Shown one piece after another: positions 17,205 through 27,400 of a stretch of 29,845 bases of DNA. A model generated the notes under the pieces. That model was given only the letters and a program-made list of their open reading frames with translations. It was not told where the DNA came from and searched no databases. The stretch covers positions 374-30,218 of the forward strand of contig DFMV01000066.1 in assembly GCA_002375765.1 (NCBI GenBank), in the 5' to 3' direction. Source of the DNA: Rhizobiales bacterium UBA3584. Its GTDB lineage: Bacteria; Pseudomonadota; Alphaproteobacteria; Rhizobiales; Devosiaceae. A program made the position numbers and the translations under genes. Every line of letters starts with the position of its first letter. Positions within the stretch are counted from its first letter, which is position 1.

Positions 17205-17741
17205 ATGTTTCCCTACAAGATCGACGACAGTCACCCCTTTGTGCCGGTAACATTTGCCATACTGGCGGTTTCCGATACGCGCACGCTCGAGACAGATACG
17301 TCCGGAGCCCTGCTCCGGGAAATGATCGAGGGAGATGGCCATCGGGTGTTCGAGCGGGCTGTGGTCACCGATGACCGGGACGCGATCGCCAATCAGGTCA
17401 AGGCCTGGGTGGAGGAGGAAGGCATTGATGTTGTGCTCACGACCGGCGGGACCGGCTTTTCGGGCCGCGATGTAACGCCAGAGGCCGTCGAGCCTCTGTT
17501 CGACAAGCGCATGGACGGGTTTTCCGTGCTGTTTCACCAGTATTCGGCCACGACCATCGGCACCTCGTCCATCCAATCGCGGACCACGGCTGGGCTCATC
17601 GGCACCACATTCGTCTTTTGCCTGCCAGGATCGCGCGGGGCCTGTCGGGATGCCTGGGAGGCGATCCTGAAGTACCAGTTCGACAGTCGGCATGTACCCT
17701 GCAACTTCATCGAAGTGATGCCGCGTCTCAACGAGCGCTAA
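17205..17741 (+). CDS. moaB: Molybdenum cofactor biosynthesis protein B
   Basis: The 178-residue protein belongs to the MoaB/MogA family, which adenylylates molybdopterin for molybdenum insertion. It has the family motifs VSDTR near the N-terminus, the TTGGTGFSGRDVTPEA stretch at about 83-98, and a C-terminal PGSRGACRDAWE segment. The E. coli protein is about 170 residues. The gene begins three bases after the MFS transporter stop, and no other molybdopterin genes are nearby. A molybdate-related substrate for that transporter is therefore only a weak guess. Confidence 0.93.
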   Translation: MFPYKIDDSHPFVPVTFAILAVSDTRTLETDTSGALLREMIEGDGHRVFERAVVTDDRDAIANQVKAWVEEEGIDVVLTTGGTGFSGRDVTPEAVEPLFDKRMDGFSVLFHQYSATTIGTSSIQSRTTAGLIGTTFVFCLPGSRGACRDAWEAILKYQFDSRHVPCNFIEVMPRLNER

Positions 17742-17758
17742 CCACAACTTACATCTTT

Positions 17759-17773
17759 GTTCTTGTTTCGTTC
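17759..17773 (+). promoter_or_regulatory. Candidate SOS (LexA) box, alphaproteobacterial GTTC-N7-GTTC
   Basis: GTTC at 17759-17762 and GTTC at 17770-17773 are separated by exactly seven bases, matching the direct-repeat LexA site of alphaproteobacteria. It lies 81 bases before the radical SAM start. It overlaps a weak promoter-like pair, TTGTTT at 17763 and TAGGGT 17 bases later at 17786. By base composition a chance match anywhere in the window is roughly one, but a chance match in this 112-base gap is unlikely. Confidence 0.6.
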
Positions 17774-17853
17774 CGATCCTTTCGCTAGGGTTAATGGAAC
17801 GGGCGAGCCACGATTCGGCTTGTTCCTTTGTCTTTCCGATGGGAGCGCCAGTC

Positions 17854-19005
17854 ATGGCCGAAATAGGACCCAATGTGAGCCATAGCGAAGCGCGGCGTCG
17901 CCTTTTCGGGACGCGTGACGTGGACCTGTTGAGCCGACCCATGCTGGAGACGCCAAAGCTGCGCGGGCGCGGTGCGGCCAGCAATGAAAGCGGGCGGTTC
18001 GAGCCGCACAAGCGCGAAATGTTCGCCGATGGATGGGAACCTGAACCCGAGGAAGGTTTCGAAACGCGCGAGCATATCGAGCGGGCCAAATCCATCATTA
18101 CGCGCAATGTCTCCCCCGATATCGGGTTCGACCGTTCGATCAATCCTTACCGTGGGTGTGAGCACGGGTGCTCGTACTGCTTTGCCCGCCCGACGCACGC
18201 CTATCTGGGCCACTCGGCGGGGATCGATTTCGAGCGCGACATCTATGTGAAGGTCAACGCTGCAGAATTGCTGCGGGCCGAGCTGGCCAATCCGCGCTAC
18301 AAGCCAAAACCCATCGCCATCGGCACCAATACGGACCCCTACCAGCCGCTGGAGCGCAAGTACAAGATCATGCGTTCGGTGCTCAAGGTACTGCTCGAGG
18401 CGAAGCATCCTGTGACCATTGTCACCAAATCAGCGCTGATCGTACGAGACCTCGATATCCTGACCAAACTCAACAAGCTCGGCCTGGTTTCGGTGGGTAT
18501 TTCAGTGACCTCGATGGATCACCGGCTGTCGCGCTTTATGGAGCCACGGGCGTCCACGCCATCGCGGCGGCTCGAAGCGATCAAGCTGCTTTCCGAGTCG
18601 GGCATTCCCACCCGCATCATGGCCGCGCCCATGATTCCGGCGGTTAACGATCACGAGCTCGAACGCATTCTCGATGCGGGCAAGGCGCAGGGGGCGACGA
18701 CGGCTTCCATGATCCTGTTGCGGTTGCCCGGCGAAGTGCGCGACATTTTCCGAGAGTGGTTGCTCAAGACCTACCCCGACAAGGTCAAGCACGTAATGAA
18801 CCTCGTGCGGGACTATCGCGGCGGACGTGACAATGACCCGCGGTTCGGCTCGCGCTTCACAGGCGAAGGGCCCTACGCAGTGCTGATGCAGCAGCGATTT
18901 GAAAAGGCTGCCGCCCGGCTGGGGCTGGAGGAGGACGCGATGCCGTTGCGCACCGACCTTTTTGCGCACCCGCAAAAGGAGACAGCGCAACTGAGTCTCT
19001 TCTGA
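17854..19005 (+). CDS. PA0069-family radical SAM protein with C-terminal QLSLF
   Basis: The 383-residue protein has a radical SAM cluster motif Cys102-x3-Cys106-x2-Cys109 (GCEHGCSYC) and conserved downstream segments (IGTNTDPYQPLERKYKIMR). These place it in the PA0069/Rv2578c group, distantly related to spore photoproduct lyase. Its reaction is unknown. The last five residues are QLSLF, identical to the beta-sliding-clamp-binding consensus. GTTC-N7-GTTC lies upstream, pointing to DNA damage control. The ATG at 17854 has GGGAG eight bases before it. An ATG at 17839 has no site, and the frame open to 17794 begins at the predicted transcript start. Confidence 0.86.
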   Translation: MAEIGPNVSHSEARRRLFGTRDVDLLSRPMLETPKLRGRGAASNESGRFEPHKREMFADGWEPEPEEGFETREHIERAKSIITRNVSPDIGFDRSINPYRGCEHGCSYCFARPTHAYLGHSAGIDFERDIYVKVNAAELLRAELANPRYKPKPIAIGTNTDPYQPLERKYKIMRSVLKVLLEAKHPVTIVTKSALIVRDLDILTKLNKLGLVSVGISVTSMDHRLSRFMEPRASTPSRRLEAIKLLSESGIPTRIMAAPMIPAVNDHELERILDAGKAQGATTASMILLRLPGEVRDIFREWLLKTYPDKVKHVMNLVRDYRGGRDNDPRFGSRFTGEGPYAVLMQQRFEKAAARLGLEEDAMPLRTDLFAHPQKETAQLSLF

Positions 19006-19041
19006 TAGGATCGACCAATCCCGAGCGGAGGATCATCGGAT

Positions 19042-19563
19042 ATGGCCGGAAAGCGACTGGCATGGGCTGTTCTTGTGTTGGTCATGCCGATGGGGGCGGG
19101 ATGGGCGCAGGAAAGCCCGGCACTCTACCTGACCCCCGGCGGTCTGGACGCGGAAACGGCATATGAGTCCGTTCGTATCGGGATGAATGTGACCAGTCAG
19201 ACCGATACCGTAAAATCGGCCACAAAGCTTTGGGGTGACGCCGTCGAACAGGGGCGCATGGAAGAGTGTGGCGCTGGCCCGATCGATTATGCGCGCTTTG
19301 GCAACGGCGTGACCCTTCATTTTCAGGACGAAACCTTTGTTGGCTGGTCGGCCTCGGCCGAGAGTTCAGCGACATTTGCCAGCGGGCCGGCCATCGGCGC
19401 ACCGGTGCAAGAGCTCGAGACGCTGGCAGGGCCGGTCGAGACTTTTGAATCGAGCCTGGGGCACGAATTTGGCGGCGAAGATCTGTTCGGCATTGCGGAC
19501 GGGCCGGGAACAAAGGCCGAAATCGAAGTGTTATGGAGCGGAATATCCTGCGTTTTCAGATAA
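19042..19563 (+). CDS. Predicted periplasmic protein, unknown function
   Basis: The 173-residue protein has a signal peptide with likely cleavage after residue 22 (GWA, then QES). The mature part is hydrophilic, with two cysteines at residues 76 and 170 that could form a disulphide. No recognised domain is seen; the fold looks beta-rich, with alternating Thr/Gly/Val segments. GGAGG lies about 12 bases before the ATG, so the start is plausible. It follows the radical SAM gene by 36 bases and precedes a SnoaL-like gene by 15, which suggests one transcription unit. Confidence 0.7.
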   Translation: MAGKRLAWAVLVLVMPMGAGWAQESPALYLTPGGLDAETAYESVRIGMNVTSQTDTVKSATKLWGDAVEQGRMEECGAGPIDYARFGNGVTLHFQDETFVGWSASAESSATFASGPAIGAPVQELETLAGPVETFESSLGHEFGGEDLFGIADGPGTKAEIEVLWSGISCVFR

Positions 19564-19578
19564 GCGAGGAGAAGACGG

Positions 19579-19962
19579 GTGACGGACGCGGCGACACTGG
19601 CACAGGAATTCTGGTGGCGGATGGGCACCAATGAGTGGACGCTCGCCGCTGCTCTGTTTGCCGACAACATCGAAATTATCTGGCCGCAATCGGGTGAAGT
19701 TATCGGTTCGGGGGATGATTTTGTCGCGATCAACGAGAACTATCCCGCTCATGGCAAATGGACCTTCAAGGTGGAACGGGTAATCGGTTCTGGCGGTCAT
19801 GCGATCACCGAAACACGGGTTTCGGACGGCACGATCGAAGCCCTCGCCGTATCAATCTTTGAATGCGCCGACGATCGGATCGTTCGGATCACCGAGTACT
19901 GGCCCGAGCCATTCGACGCGCCGGAGTGGCGGCGGAAATGGGTGACGCTGCGCTCTGAGTGA
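19579..19962 (+). CDS. SnoaL/NTF2-like domain protein
   Basis: The 127-residue protein matches the cone-shaped SnoaL/NTF2 fold. It has an N-terminal helix (LAQEFWWRMGTNEWTLAAALFADNIEIIWP), then VIGSGDDFVAIN and a C-terminal strand with ITEYWPEPFDAPEWRR. Such proteins bind or transform small hydrophobic ligands, and no catalytic residue pattern can be assigned. The start is a GTG with GAGGAG about eight bases upstream. Its TGA overlaps a GTG that could start RNase HII four bases in, so translation may be coupled. Confidence 0.75.
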   Translation: MTDAATLAQEFWWRMGTNEWTLAAALFADNIEIIWPQSGEVIGSGDDFVAINENYPAHGKWTFKVERVIGSGGHAITETRVSDGTIEALAVSIFECADDRIVRITEYWPEPFDAPEWRRKWVTLRSE

Positions 19963-20003
19963 AGGGGCTTTATCGAGCCGTAAAAATCGGGTTGGTTCGA
20001 GAC

Positions 20004-20645
20004 ATGCCCAAAAGTGATTCGAAACCTCTGGTCGTTGATGCACCCAGCTACGAGCTGGAGGCCGCGGCGCTGGCCGGCGGTCATGCGATGGTTGCGGGGA
20101 TCGATGAGGCCGGGCGCGGGCCGTTGGCGGGACCGGTGGTCGCCGCCGCAGTTGTTCTGGACCCCCTGGCAATTCCCGAGGGGCTCAACGATTCCAAAAA
20201 GCTCACCGAAGAGAAGCGCGAAGCGCTGTTCGCCCAGATCATGGCGACAGCGCAAGTGGGGTTTTGCGCCGCATCGGTCGAGGTGATCGACCGCCTCAAT
20301 ATTCGCGGCGCCACGCTGTGGGCAATGTGCCAGGCACTCGATGCCCTGCCCGTTCGACCCGACATGGCACTGATCGACGGGCGGGACGTTCCCGAGGGCC
20401 TCTCATGCACTGGGCAGTTCGTGATCGGGGGCGATGGAAAGTCACTCTCGATTGCTGCGGCGTCCATCGTCGCCAAAGTGGTTCGCGATCGGATGTGCCA
20501 CATCATGGATGTCGGGCTTCCGCACTACCGCTTCGGTCAGCACAAGGGCTATGGCACTGCGCTGCATCTTGAAGCGCTTGCCACTCACGGGCCCTGCGAG
20601 ATGCACCGGATGAGCTTTGCGCCAGTGCTGGCAGCGCGGCGCTGA
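20004..20645 (+). CDS. rnhB: Ribonuclease HII
   Basis: This enzyme cuts RNA in RNA-DNA hybrids and single ribonucleotides in DNA. The 213-residue protein has the catalytic Asp34-Glu35 in GIDEAGRGPLAGP, Asp125 in ALIDGRD and Asp144 in GGDGKS, plus SIAAASIVAKVVRDR. The spacing matches the E. coli four-acid set. The start is set at the ATG at 20004. An earlier GTG at 19959, overlapping the previous stop, would add 15 residues (MKGLYRAVKIGLVRD) that do not resemble the family. It precedes ccrM by 105 bases. Confidence 0.93.
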   Translation: MPKSDSKPLVVDAPSYELEAAALAGGHAMVAGIDEAGRGPLAGPVVAAAVVLDPLAIPEGLNDSKKLTEEKREALFAQIMATAQVGFCAASVEVIDRLNIRGATLWAMCQALDALPVRPDMALIDGRDVPEGLSCTGQFVIGGDGKSLSIAAASIVAKVVRDRMCHIMDVGLPHYRFGQHKGYGTALHLEALATHGPCEMHRMSFAPVLAARR

Positions 20646-20651
20646 TCGCCC

Positions 20652-20677
20652 TTAACCCCAAGTTAACCCCAAGTTAA
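20652..20677 (+). promoter_or_regulatory. Tandem CtrA-like boxes upstream of ccrM
   Basis: TTAA at 20652-20655, 20663-20666 and 20674-20677 are each separated by exactly seven bases with the same spacer (CCCCAAG), giving two overlapping TTAA-N7-TTAA sites. This is the core of the CtrA-binding consensus, and CtrA controls ccrM in Caulobacter. A further TTAA lies at 20698. The arrangement fits cell-cycle control of ccrM in this organism, although binding is inferred. Confidence 0.75.
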
Positions 20678-20698
20678 CCCTAACATTTAGGCGGCGCT

Positions 20699-21887
<1,189 letters not shown>

Positions 21888-21916
21888 TTTTGACCTCCAA
21901 TCAGTCAGGCATTCTG

Positions 21917-21947
21917 GCCCCCGGTCTTAGTCCGGGGGCTTTTTTTG
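21917..21947 (+). terminator. Rho-independent terminator after ccrM
   Basis: A GC-rich stem (GCCCCCGG and CCGGGGGC with a seven-base loop) is followed directly by seven T bases. It lies 29 bases after the ccrM stop and before the end of the convergent mutY gene. This is the clearest intrinsic terminator in the window. Confidence 0.93.
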
Positions 21948-21980
21948 TCTCATGGCGCACACCGCTGCGGGCATGAGCGA

Positions 21981-23048
21981 TTATCGAATACCCGCAGTCT
22001 TGAGCACTTTGCGAAACAGGCTGGGCAGGGCCTCGCTGTCCAGCATCGTCTCCTCGGCCCACCAACCCTCGTCGAGAGGGTTGTCGGCTGTGATCGACCA
22101 GACGGTCAGGGTGAGGTGGAAATGAGTGAAGGTGTGGTTGACCTCTCCGACCGCGCGCCAATCTCCGGAAAATGGCAAGGAAACGACGGATTCGACATCG
22201 CCCCACGCGCTGCCCGGCGTTTCGGTCATTTTGGCCAGCATGCCCTTCGGCCCGCGCTGGCGGAGGAAAACTTTGCCGTCCGGGTGGCGGATGACGAAGG
22301 CATGGCCGTGCCGCCGCGGCTTTTCTGCCTTTGCCGGCGGGACCGGGAAAGCCACGGGATTTCCGGTTTTTGTTCCCCGGCAGTCCGGTTCAAGCGGACA
22401 CAAAAGGCAATTTGCGCGGCGCGGGGCGCAGATCGTGGCGCCAAGGTCCATCATGGCCTGGGCAAAATCGCCGGCGCGCCCAGGCACTGCATTTTGCACC
22501 GTGGCGCGGACCAGAGGCTTTTCCTCACGCACCGGCTTTGACAAAGCCAGATAGCGGGCAATCACACGATCGACATTGCCATCGACCACGGCCACGCGCT
22601 CGTCATGACAGATGGCGGCGATGGCAGCGCTTGTGTAGTCGCCGATGCCCGGGAGATCGCGCAGGGCGGCAGCTGTCGTGGGAAATACTCCCCCGTGATG
22701 GACAACGACGGCGGTAGCGCAGGCATGAAGATTGCGGGCGCGGGCATAATAGCCAAGCCCTGCCCATTGCACGAGCACGTCATCGAGCGGAGCGGCGGCG
22801 AGATCCTGAACGGTGGGCCAGAGCCTTGTGAAAGCCGCGAAATATTTGCGCACCGCGGCGATGGTCGTCTGCTGAAGCATGATCTCGCTCAGCCAGACGA
22901 AATAGGGGTTCGGCTTTACGCCTCGGGCCCGATCTGCAGGCGAGACGCGCCAGGGCAGATCGCGCGCGTGGCGATCGTACCAATCGAGAACTGCGTCCGC
23001 ATCAATGGCAGAAATTTCGGAGTGTTGCATGGAAGCGGTCTGGGCCAT
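21981..23048 (-). CDS. mutY: A/G-specific adenine DNA glycosylase
   Basis: MutY removes adenine opposite 8-oxoguanine. The 355-residue protein has the HhH-GPD fold with catalytic Glu55 (SEIMLQQT), HhH motif LPGIGDYTS at about 132-140, and Asp160 in VVDGNVDRV. The 4Fe-4S cysteines 207, 214, 217 and 223 keep the family spacing x6, x2, x5. A C-terminal NUDIX-like domain (from about 240) recognises 8-oxoG. The ATG at 23048 is chosen because AGG lies eight bases before it. A GTG at 23057 has no site, and a downstream ATG is possible. It is divergent from the DUF721 gene. Confidence 0.95.
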   Translation of the reverse strand: MAQTASMQHSEISAIDADAVLDWYDRHARDLPWRVSPADRARGVKPNPYFVWLSEIMLQQTTIAAVRKYFAAFTRLWPTVQDLAAAPLDDVLVQWAGLGYYARARNLHACATAVVVHHGGVFPTTAAALRDLPGIGDYTSAAIAAICHDERVAVVDGNVDRVIARYLALSKPVREEKPLVRATVQNAVPGRAGDFAQAMMDLGATICAPRRANCLLCPLEPDCRGTKTGNPVAFPVPPAKAEKPRRHGHAFVIRHPDGKVFLRQRGPKGMLAKMTETPGSAWGDVESVVSLPFSGDWRAVGEVNHTFTHFHLTLTVWSITADNPLDEGWWAEETMLDSEALPSLFRKVLKTAGIR

Positions 23049-23086
23049 ATTGAACACCTACAGAGCCAAAGGACATTGGCGCAAGC

Positions 23087-23590
23087 ATGGCTAGCAAATC
23101 TCCACCGCCAAAGCGCAGCAACCGCACGGTTCAACTGGGCGACATGATCGGCAAAACGCTCGACCCGGCGCTCAAAAAGCGCGGATTTGCGGGCCGCGAC
23201 CTGATCGCCCATTGGCAAACCATCGCGCCGCCGCCCTGGGACAAGATTTCCATGCCCGACAAGCTGGTCTGGCCGCGCCGCGATCGCCCTGATCCAGAAG
23301 GGGCGATATTGCATCTGCGGTGTCTTGAGGGCCACGGCCTGGCGCTGACCCATGAAGGACAGGCCATTGCTTCAGCCATAAACCGCTATTTCGGCTATCT
23401 GATTGTCGGCTCGGTTCGTCTCTCCCCCATGCCGCTGGTGGCCGAAACGAAAAGCCCCGAGCCTCCCCGGACCTTGCCGCGCGCCGCGATTGACAGCATA
23501 AGGGCGCAAACGGGCACCATCGAGGATGATGGCCTGCGCGAAGCGTTGGAAAAACTGGGGCGCGGTGTTTTGGGGAAACGCGGCCGATAG
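23087..23590 (+). CDS. DUF721 (DciA-like) protein
   Basis: The 167-residue protein has a DUF721 domain at about residues 10-115. GDMIGKTLDPALKKRGFAGRDLIAHWQTIA near the start, WPRRDRPDPEGAILHL and the helix ASAINRYFGYL in the middle match the family. DciA in gammaproteobacteria loads the replicative helicase; many alphaproteobacteria have only this DUF721 form, so a loader role is a reasonable inference. The tail is flexible and proline-rich, then basic. It is divergent from mutY by 38 bases. Confidence 0.8.
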   Translation: MASKSPPPKRSNRTVQLGDMIGKTLDPALKKRGFAGRDLIAHWQTIAPPPWDKISMPDKLVWPRRDRPDPEGAILHLRCLEGHGLALTHEGQAIASAINRYFGYLIVGSVRLSPMPLVAETKSPEPPRTLPRAAIDSIRAQTGTIEDDGLREALEKLGRGVLGKRGR

Positions 23591-23709
23591 CTGTCTGTCG
23601 GGTTATTTGTGCCCGATTTCACCGGCATGTGAACGTCCTGCCCCCTTGCCGCCGGATTCGCCCCGTGTAGTGTGCGCCATAATTTGTTGAGCCATTAAGG
23701 AGCAAACCA

Positions 23710-24423
23710 TTGCCGCTCAATCGCAGAAACCTGCTGATCGCCGGGTCCAGTGTCGGACTTGCCACGCTCATCTATGGATGCAGCGACTCCAGTGCCGAGG
23801 CTGAAGTGACAGCCAATGTCGTCAACGATGCCGAGCCTGAGGCCAGCGGTGACGTCGCACTCTATGACGGATCGGCTATCGAACCGATCAATGGCGATGC
23901 GATCAACAATCCCCCTCTGGCCGATCGTCCGATGGGCGGCGTCGATGCGAGCGTGACTGTGGTCGAATATATCTCCCCGACCTGCCCGCATTGTGCGGCC
24001 TTCCACATGTCGGCTCTGCCGCAACTCAAGGAAGACTATATCGATACTGGCAAGATCCGCTTTATTGCCCGGCCGTTCCGCCGCAACGTGCTCGATCTGG
24101 CCGTCTTCATGGTGGCTGAAGCCGCTGGCGACCAGTACAACGAAGTGCTCAGCGCCTATATGGAAAGCCAGAATGTGTGGGCCGCGAGCGAAAATCCGCG
24201 CCAGGCGATCTTCGAAATCGCAGAACAATTCGGGTTTACACAGGAAAGGTTCGAGGAAGTCTTGACCGACCAGGAAATGTTGGCTGCTATCGAAGCGACC
24301 CGCGAGCAGGCGCTCAACGAATTCGGGCTGCAAGGCACGCCGACTTTCTACATCAATGGGGACAGGTTCGAGGGCACACCTGACTATGCAGGGCTTTCCG
24401 CCGAAATCCAGAATCGCCTCTAA
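23710..24423 (+). CDS. DsbA-like thiol oxidoreductase with export signal
   Basis: The 237-residue protein has a thioredoxin-fold DsbA domain with active site CPHC (92 and 95) and cis-proline segment GTPTFYING. The N-terminus has LNRRNLLIAGSSVGLATLIYGC. The paired arginines resemble a Tat signal, and a Cys at residue 24 after a hydrophobic stretch resembles a lipobox, although Tyr at -2 is atypical. It acts outside the cytoplasm, forming or exchanging disulphides. The start is a TTG with AAGGAG eight bases before it, which is a strong site. It lies 24 bases before smc. Confidence 0.88.
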   Translation: MPLNRRNLLIAGSSVGLATLIYGCSDSSAEAEVTANVVNDAEPEASGDVALYDGSAIEPINGDAINNPPLADRPMGGVDASVTVVEYISPTCPHCAAFHMSALPQLKEDYIDTGKIRFIARPFRRNVLDLAVFMVAEAAGDQYNEVLSAYMESQNVWAASENPRQAIFEIAEQFGFTQERFEEVLTDQEMLAAIEATREQALNEFGLQGTPTFYINGDRFEGTPDYAGLSAEIQNRL

Positions 24424-24447
24424 CTCCGCCCTTTTTCGAGGCGCGGA

Positions 24448-27400
24448 ATGAAATTTTCGCGCCTCAAGCTCTTAGGCTTCAAATCCTTTACCGATCCCGT
24501 TGAACTCGTTCTCGAACCCGGAATCACCGGAGTCGTCGGGCCCAACGGGTGTGGCAAATCCAATCTCGTCGAAGCGCTGCGCTGGGTGATGGGTGAAAGC
24601 TCATATAAGGCCATGCGCGCCTCGGGCATGGATGATGTGATCTTTTCGGGCTCGGGCAACCGGCCCGCCCGCAATTCGGCGGAAGTTACAGTCGTTCTCG
24701 ACAATTCCGACCGCACCGCGCCACAGGCCTTCAATTCGGCCGACACCATAGAGATCTCCCGCCGCATTGAGCGTGAGCAAGGCTCTGTCTATCGAATCAA
24801 CGGCCGCGACGTGCGGGCGCGCGACGTGCAACTGATGTTTGCCGACGCTTCGACCGGCGCGCACTCGCCTGCCCTTGTACGGCAGGGCCAGATCGGCGAG
24901 CTGATCGCCGCCAAGCCGACCCAACGCCGGGCGCTGCTCGAAGAAGCCGCTGGCATTTCGGGGTTACATTCGCGCCGGCACGAGGCGGAATTGCGTTTGC
25001 GGGCAGCCGAGCAGAACCTTGAGCGAGTCGACGACATCATCGCCCAGGTCGAAGTGCAGCTTGAAACGCTCAAGCGCCAGGCGCGGCAGGCGACACGCTA
25101 CCGGGCACTTTCGGGCGACATTCGGCGCGCCGAGGCAACGCTTTATCACATTCGGTGGGTCAAGACGCGCTACGCCGAAAAGGAAACCGAAGCGCAGCAG
25201 GGGCGCCTTATCAGCCAGTTGGCCGACGCGTCGCACCTTGAGCATCAGGCCAAGAAACTGGTCGAAGCGATGGATGCCGAGCTGCAACCCTTGCGCGATG
25301 CGGATGCCGCGGCGGGGGCCGTATTGCAGCGGCTGACCATTTTGCGCGGGCAGCTAGAGGATGAGTTGCGGCGCGCAAACTCACGCCGGGCTGAACTCGA
25401 TGACCGGCTCAAACAGATCGATACCGACATTGCGCGCGAGACAGCGCTGATCGGGGACAGCGAAGGGCTGATCGAAACGCTCGAAGGGGAACGGCTCGAA
25501 CTGGCAGAAGCCGCCGAAGCGGAAAATGAAGCGAGTGAAATGGCCCGCGCGCAAGCCGATGAGGCCCGTGCGGCGCTCGATGAAGCTGAAGCCGCGGCCC
25601 GCTCGGCAGCCGATGCGGTTGCCGCGATACGCGCGCAACGCACGCAAGCGACCAGAGCCGCCGAAGAAGCCAGCCAGCGCGTTGGAAAGCTACAATCCCA
25701 GCAATCTGATATCGCCCGCGATGTTGCGGCGCTTGAAGAAAGCCTTTCGGCCGATCACACGGTCGCCGAACGTCAGGCCACGCTCGACGAGGTCCTTGAG
25801 GCGTTCGCCATTGCCGAAGCGGAGGTGGAAACCGCCGAGATCGAGACGGCAGAGGCGGTCTCCGCGCTTGAAGCTGCCCAGCCGCAATTGGCCGATATCG
25901 AAGGGAGGCTCAATCGGCTCGAAAGCGAGGCCGAAACACTGGCTCGCGTACTCAATGTCGATGGCGGTTCGCTCTGGCCGGCCATTGTTGATGCGCTTCG
26001 CGTAGCGCCGGGAATGGAAACCGCGCTGGGCGCGGCGCTGGGCGATGATCTTGAGGCTTCCGACGATACGGCCGCCCCCCTTTATTGGACAGAGAGCGCA
26101 GGACCTGATGACCCGGCATTGCCCGAGGGTGTGGTGGCGCTTTCGAGCCATGTTTCAGGGACCGCCCTGCTCAAACGCCGTCTTGACCAGATCGGCGTTG
26201 TCGATAGCGCGGCGGACGGTGCGCGGCTGATGGCTTTGCTCAAGCCCGGACAGCGGCTGGTCAGCACCGATGGCGGGCTGTGGCGGTGGGACGGATTCGT
26301 TGCCAAGCCCGATGCGCCCAGCGCGGCGGCACAAAGGCTGGCGCAGCGCAACCGGTTGGCCGAACTCGACAGCGAGATCGCCGGATTGCGCGGGGCGCGA
26401 AACGAGGCGCAGGCAACACTTTTTACTTTGCGGACGCGCGTGGAAGTGGCGCGCGAGGCCGAAGTCGCCTGCCGGAGCGCGTGGCGGGAAGCTCAACGAG
26501 GCATCGCAGCGGCGCAAGCGGGCGTCGACGCGGCGCAGAAAAATCTGGCGGAGCTGACCGCACGCCGCACGGCGTTGGCCGAATCGCGCGTGCGGATCGA
26601 GGAGAATTTGGCCGAGGCCGTGGCCATTGCCGAGGAGGCACAGGCGGCACTGGAAGAGCTCGGGGCCGAAGGTGAGGCTGTACGAGAGGCCGAGATGCGC
26701 CAGCGCGCGCTGGCCAATTTGCGCGAAGCGGCCGAGCAGGCGCGGGTGCGGCTGGCCGGGTTCGAAAGCGCGTCGCAAATGCGGACCTCGCGACTGTCGC
26801 GGATCGGGCAGGAACTGGAAAGCTGGCAACGGCGACGGGCCGGCGCGCAAAGCCAGATCGAAACGCTCGAGCGCCGTAAGGGCGAAATCGAGGCCCAGAT
26901 TTCCGAACTCAACGCGACACCGGATGCCTTCGATCTCAGGCGCGCCGAACTTGAGGACCAGATCGAAGACGCCCAATATGCCCGAAAGCGGGCTTCGGAC
27001 AAATTGAACGAGGCCCAGGGTGCATTTCGCGAGGCGGACAAGGCCGCACGGCTGGCCGCTGAGGGCTTGGCCGATACCCGTGCGGAGATGGCGCGGGTGG
27101 AAGAACGGCTCAAGGGCAATATCGCCACTCGCCAGCAGATCGAACGTCAGATCGCCGAAACACTGGGTATATCGGCCGACAAGACCGCCGAGGCCGCCGG
27201 CATCAAACCGGAATCCGCCCTGCCTGAAGAATCGGCCACCGAGGCCCGCCTCGACCGGCTAAAGGCCGAGCGCGAGCGGTTGGGCGGTGTCAATCTGATG
27301 GCCGAGCAGGAAGCCGAAGAGGTTCAGGACAAGCTCGACAAGATGGTGGCCGACCGCGAGGATCTGATCGCGGCAATCGCCAAGCTGCGCACCGGCATTT

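Noticed and set aside
16899..18143. A 414-codon minus-strand open frame across the MFS, moaB and radical SAM genes
   Set aside because: It overlaps three recognisable genes and reads as low-complexity antisense, so it is not a gene.
26155..26976. Minus-strand open frames inside smc
   Set aside because: The smc frame is unambiguous; these frames arise from its Ala/Arg/Glu-rich codon pattern.
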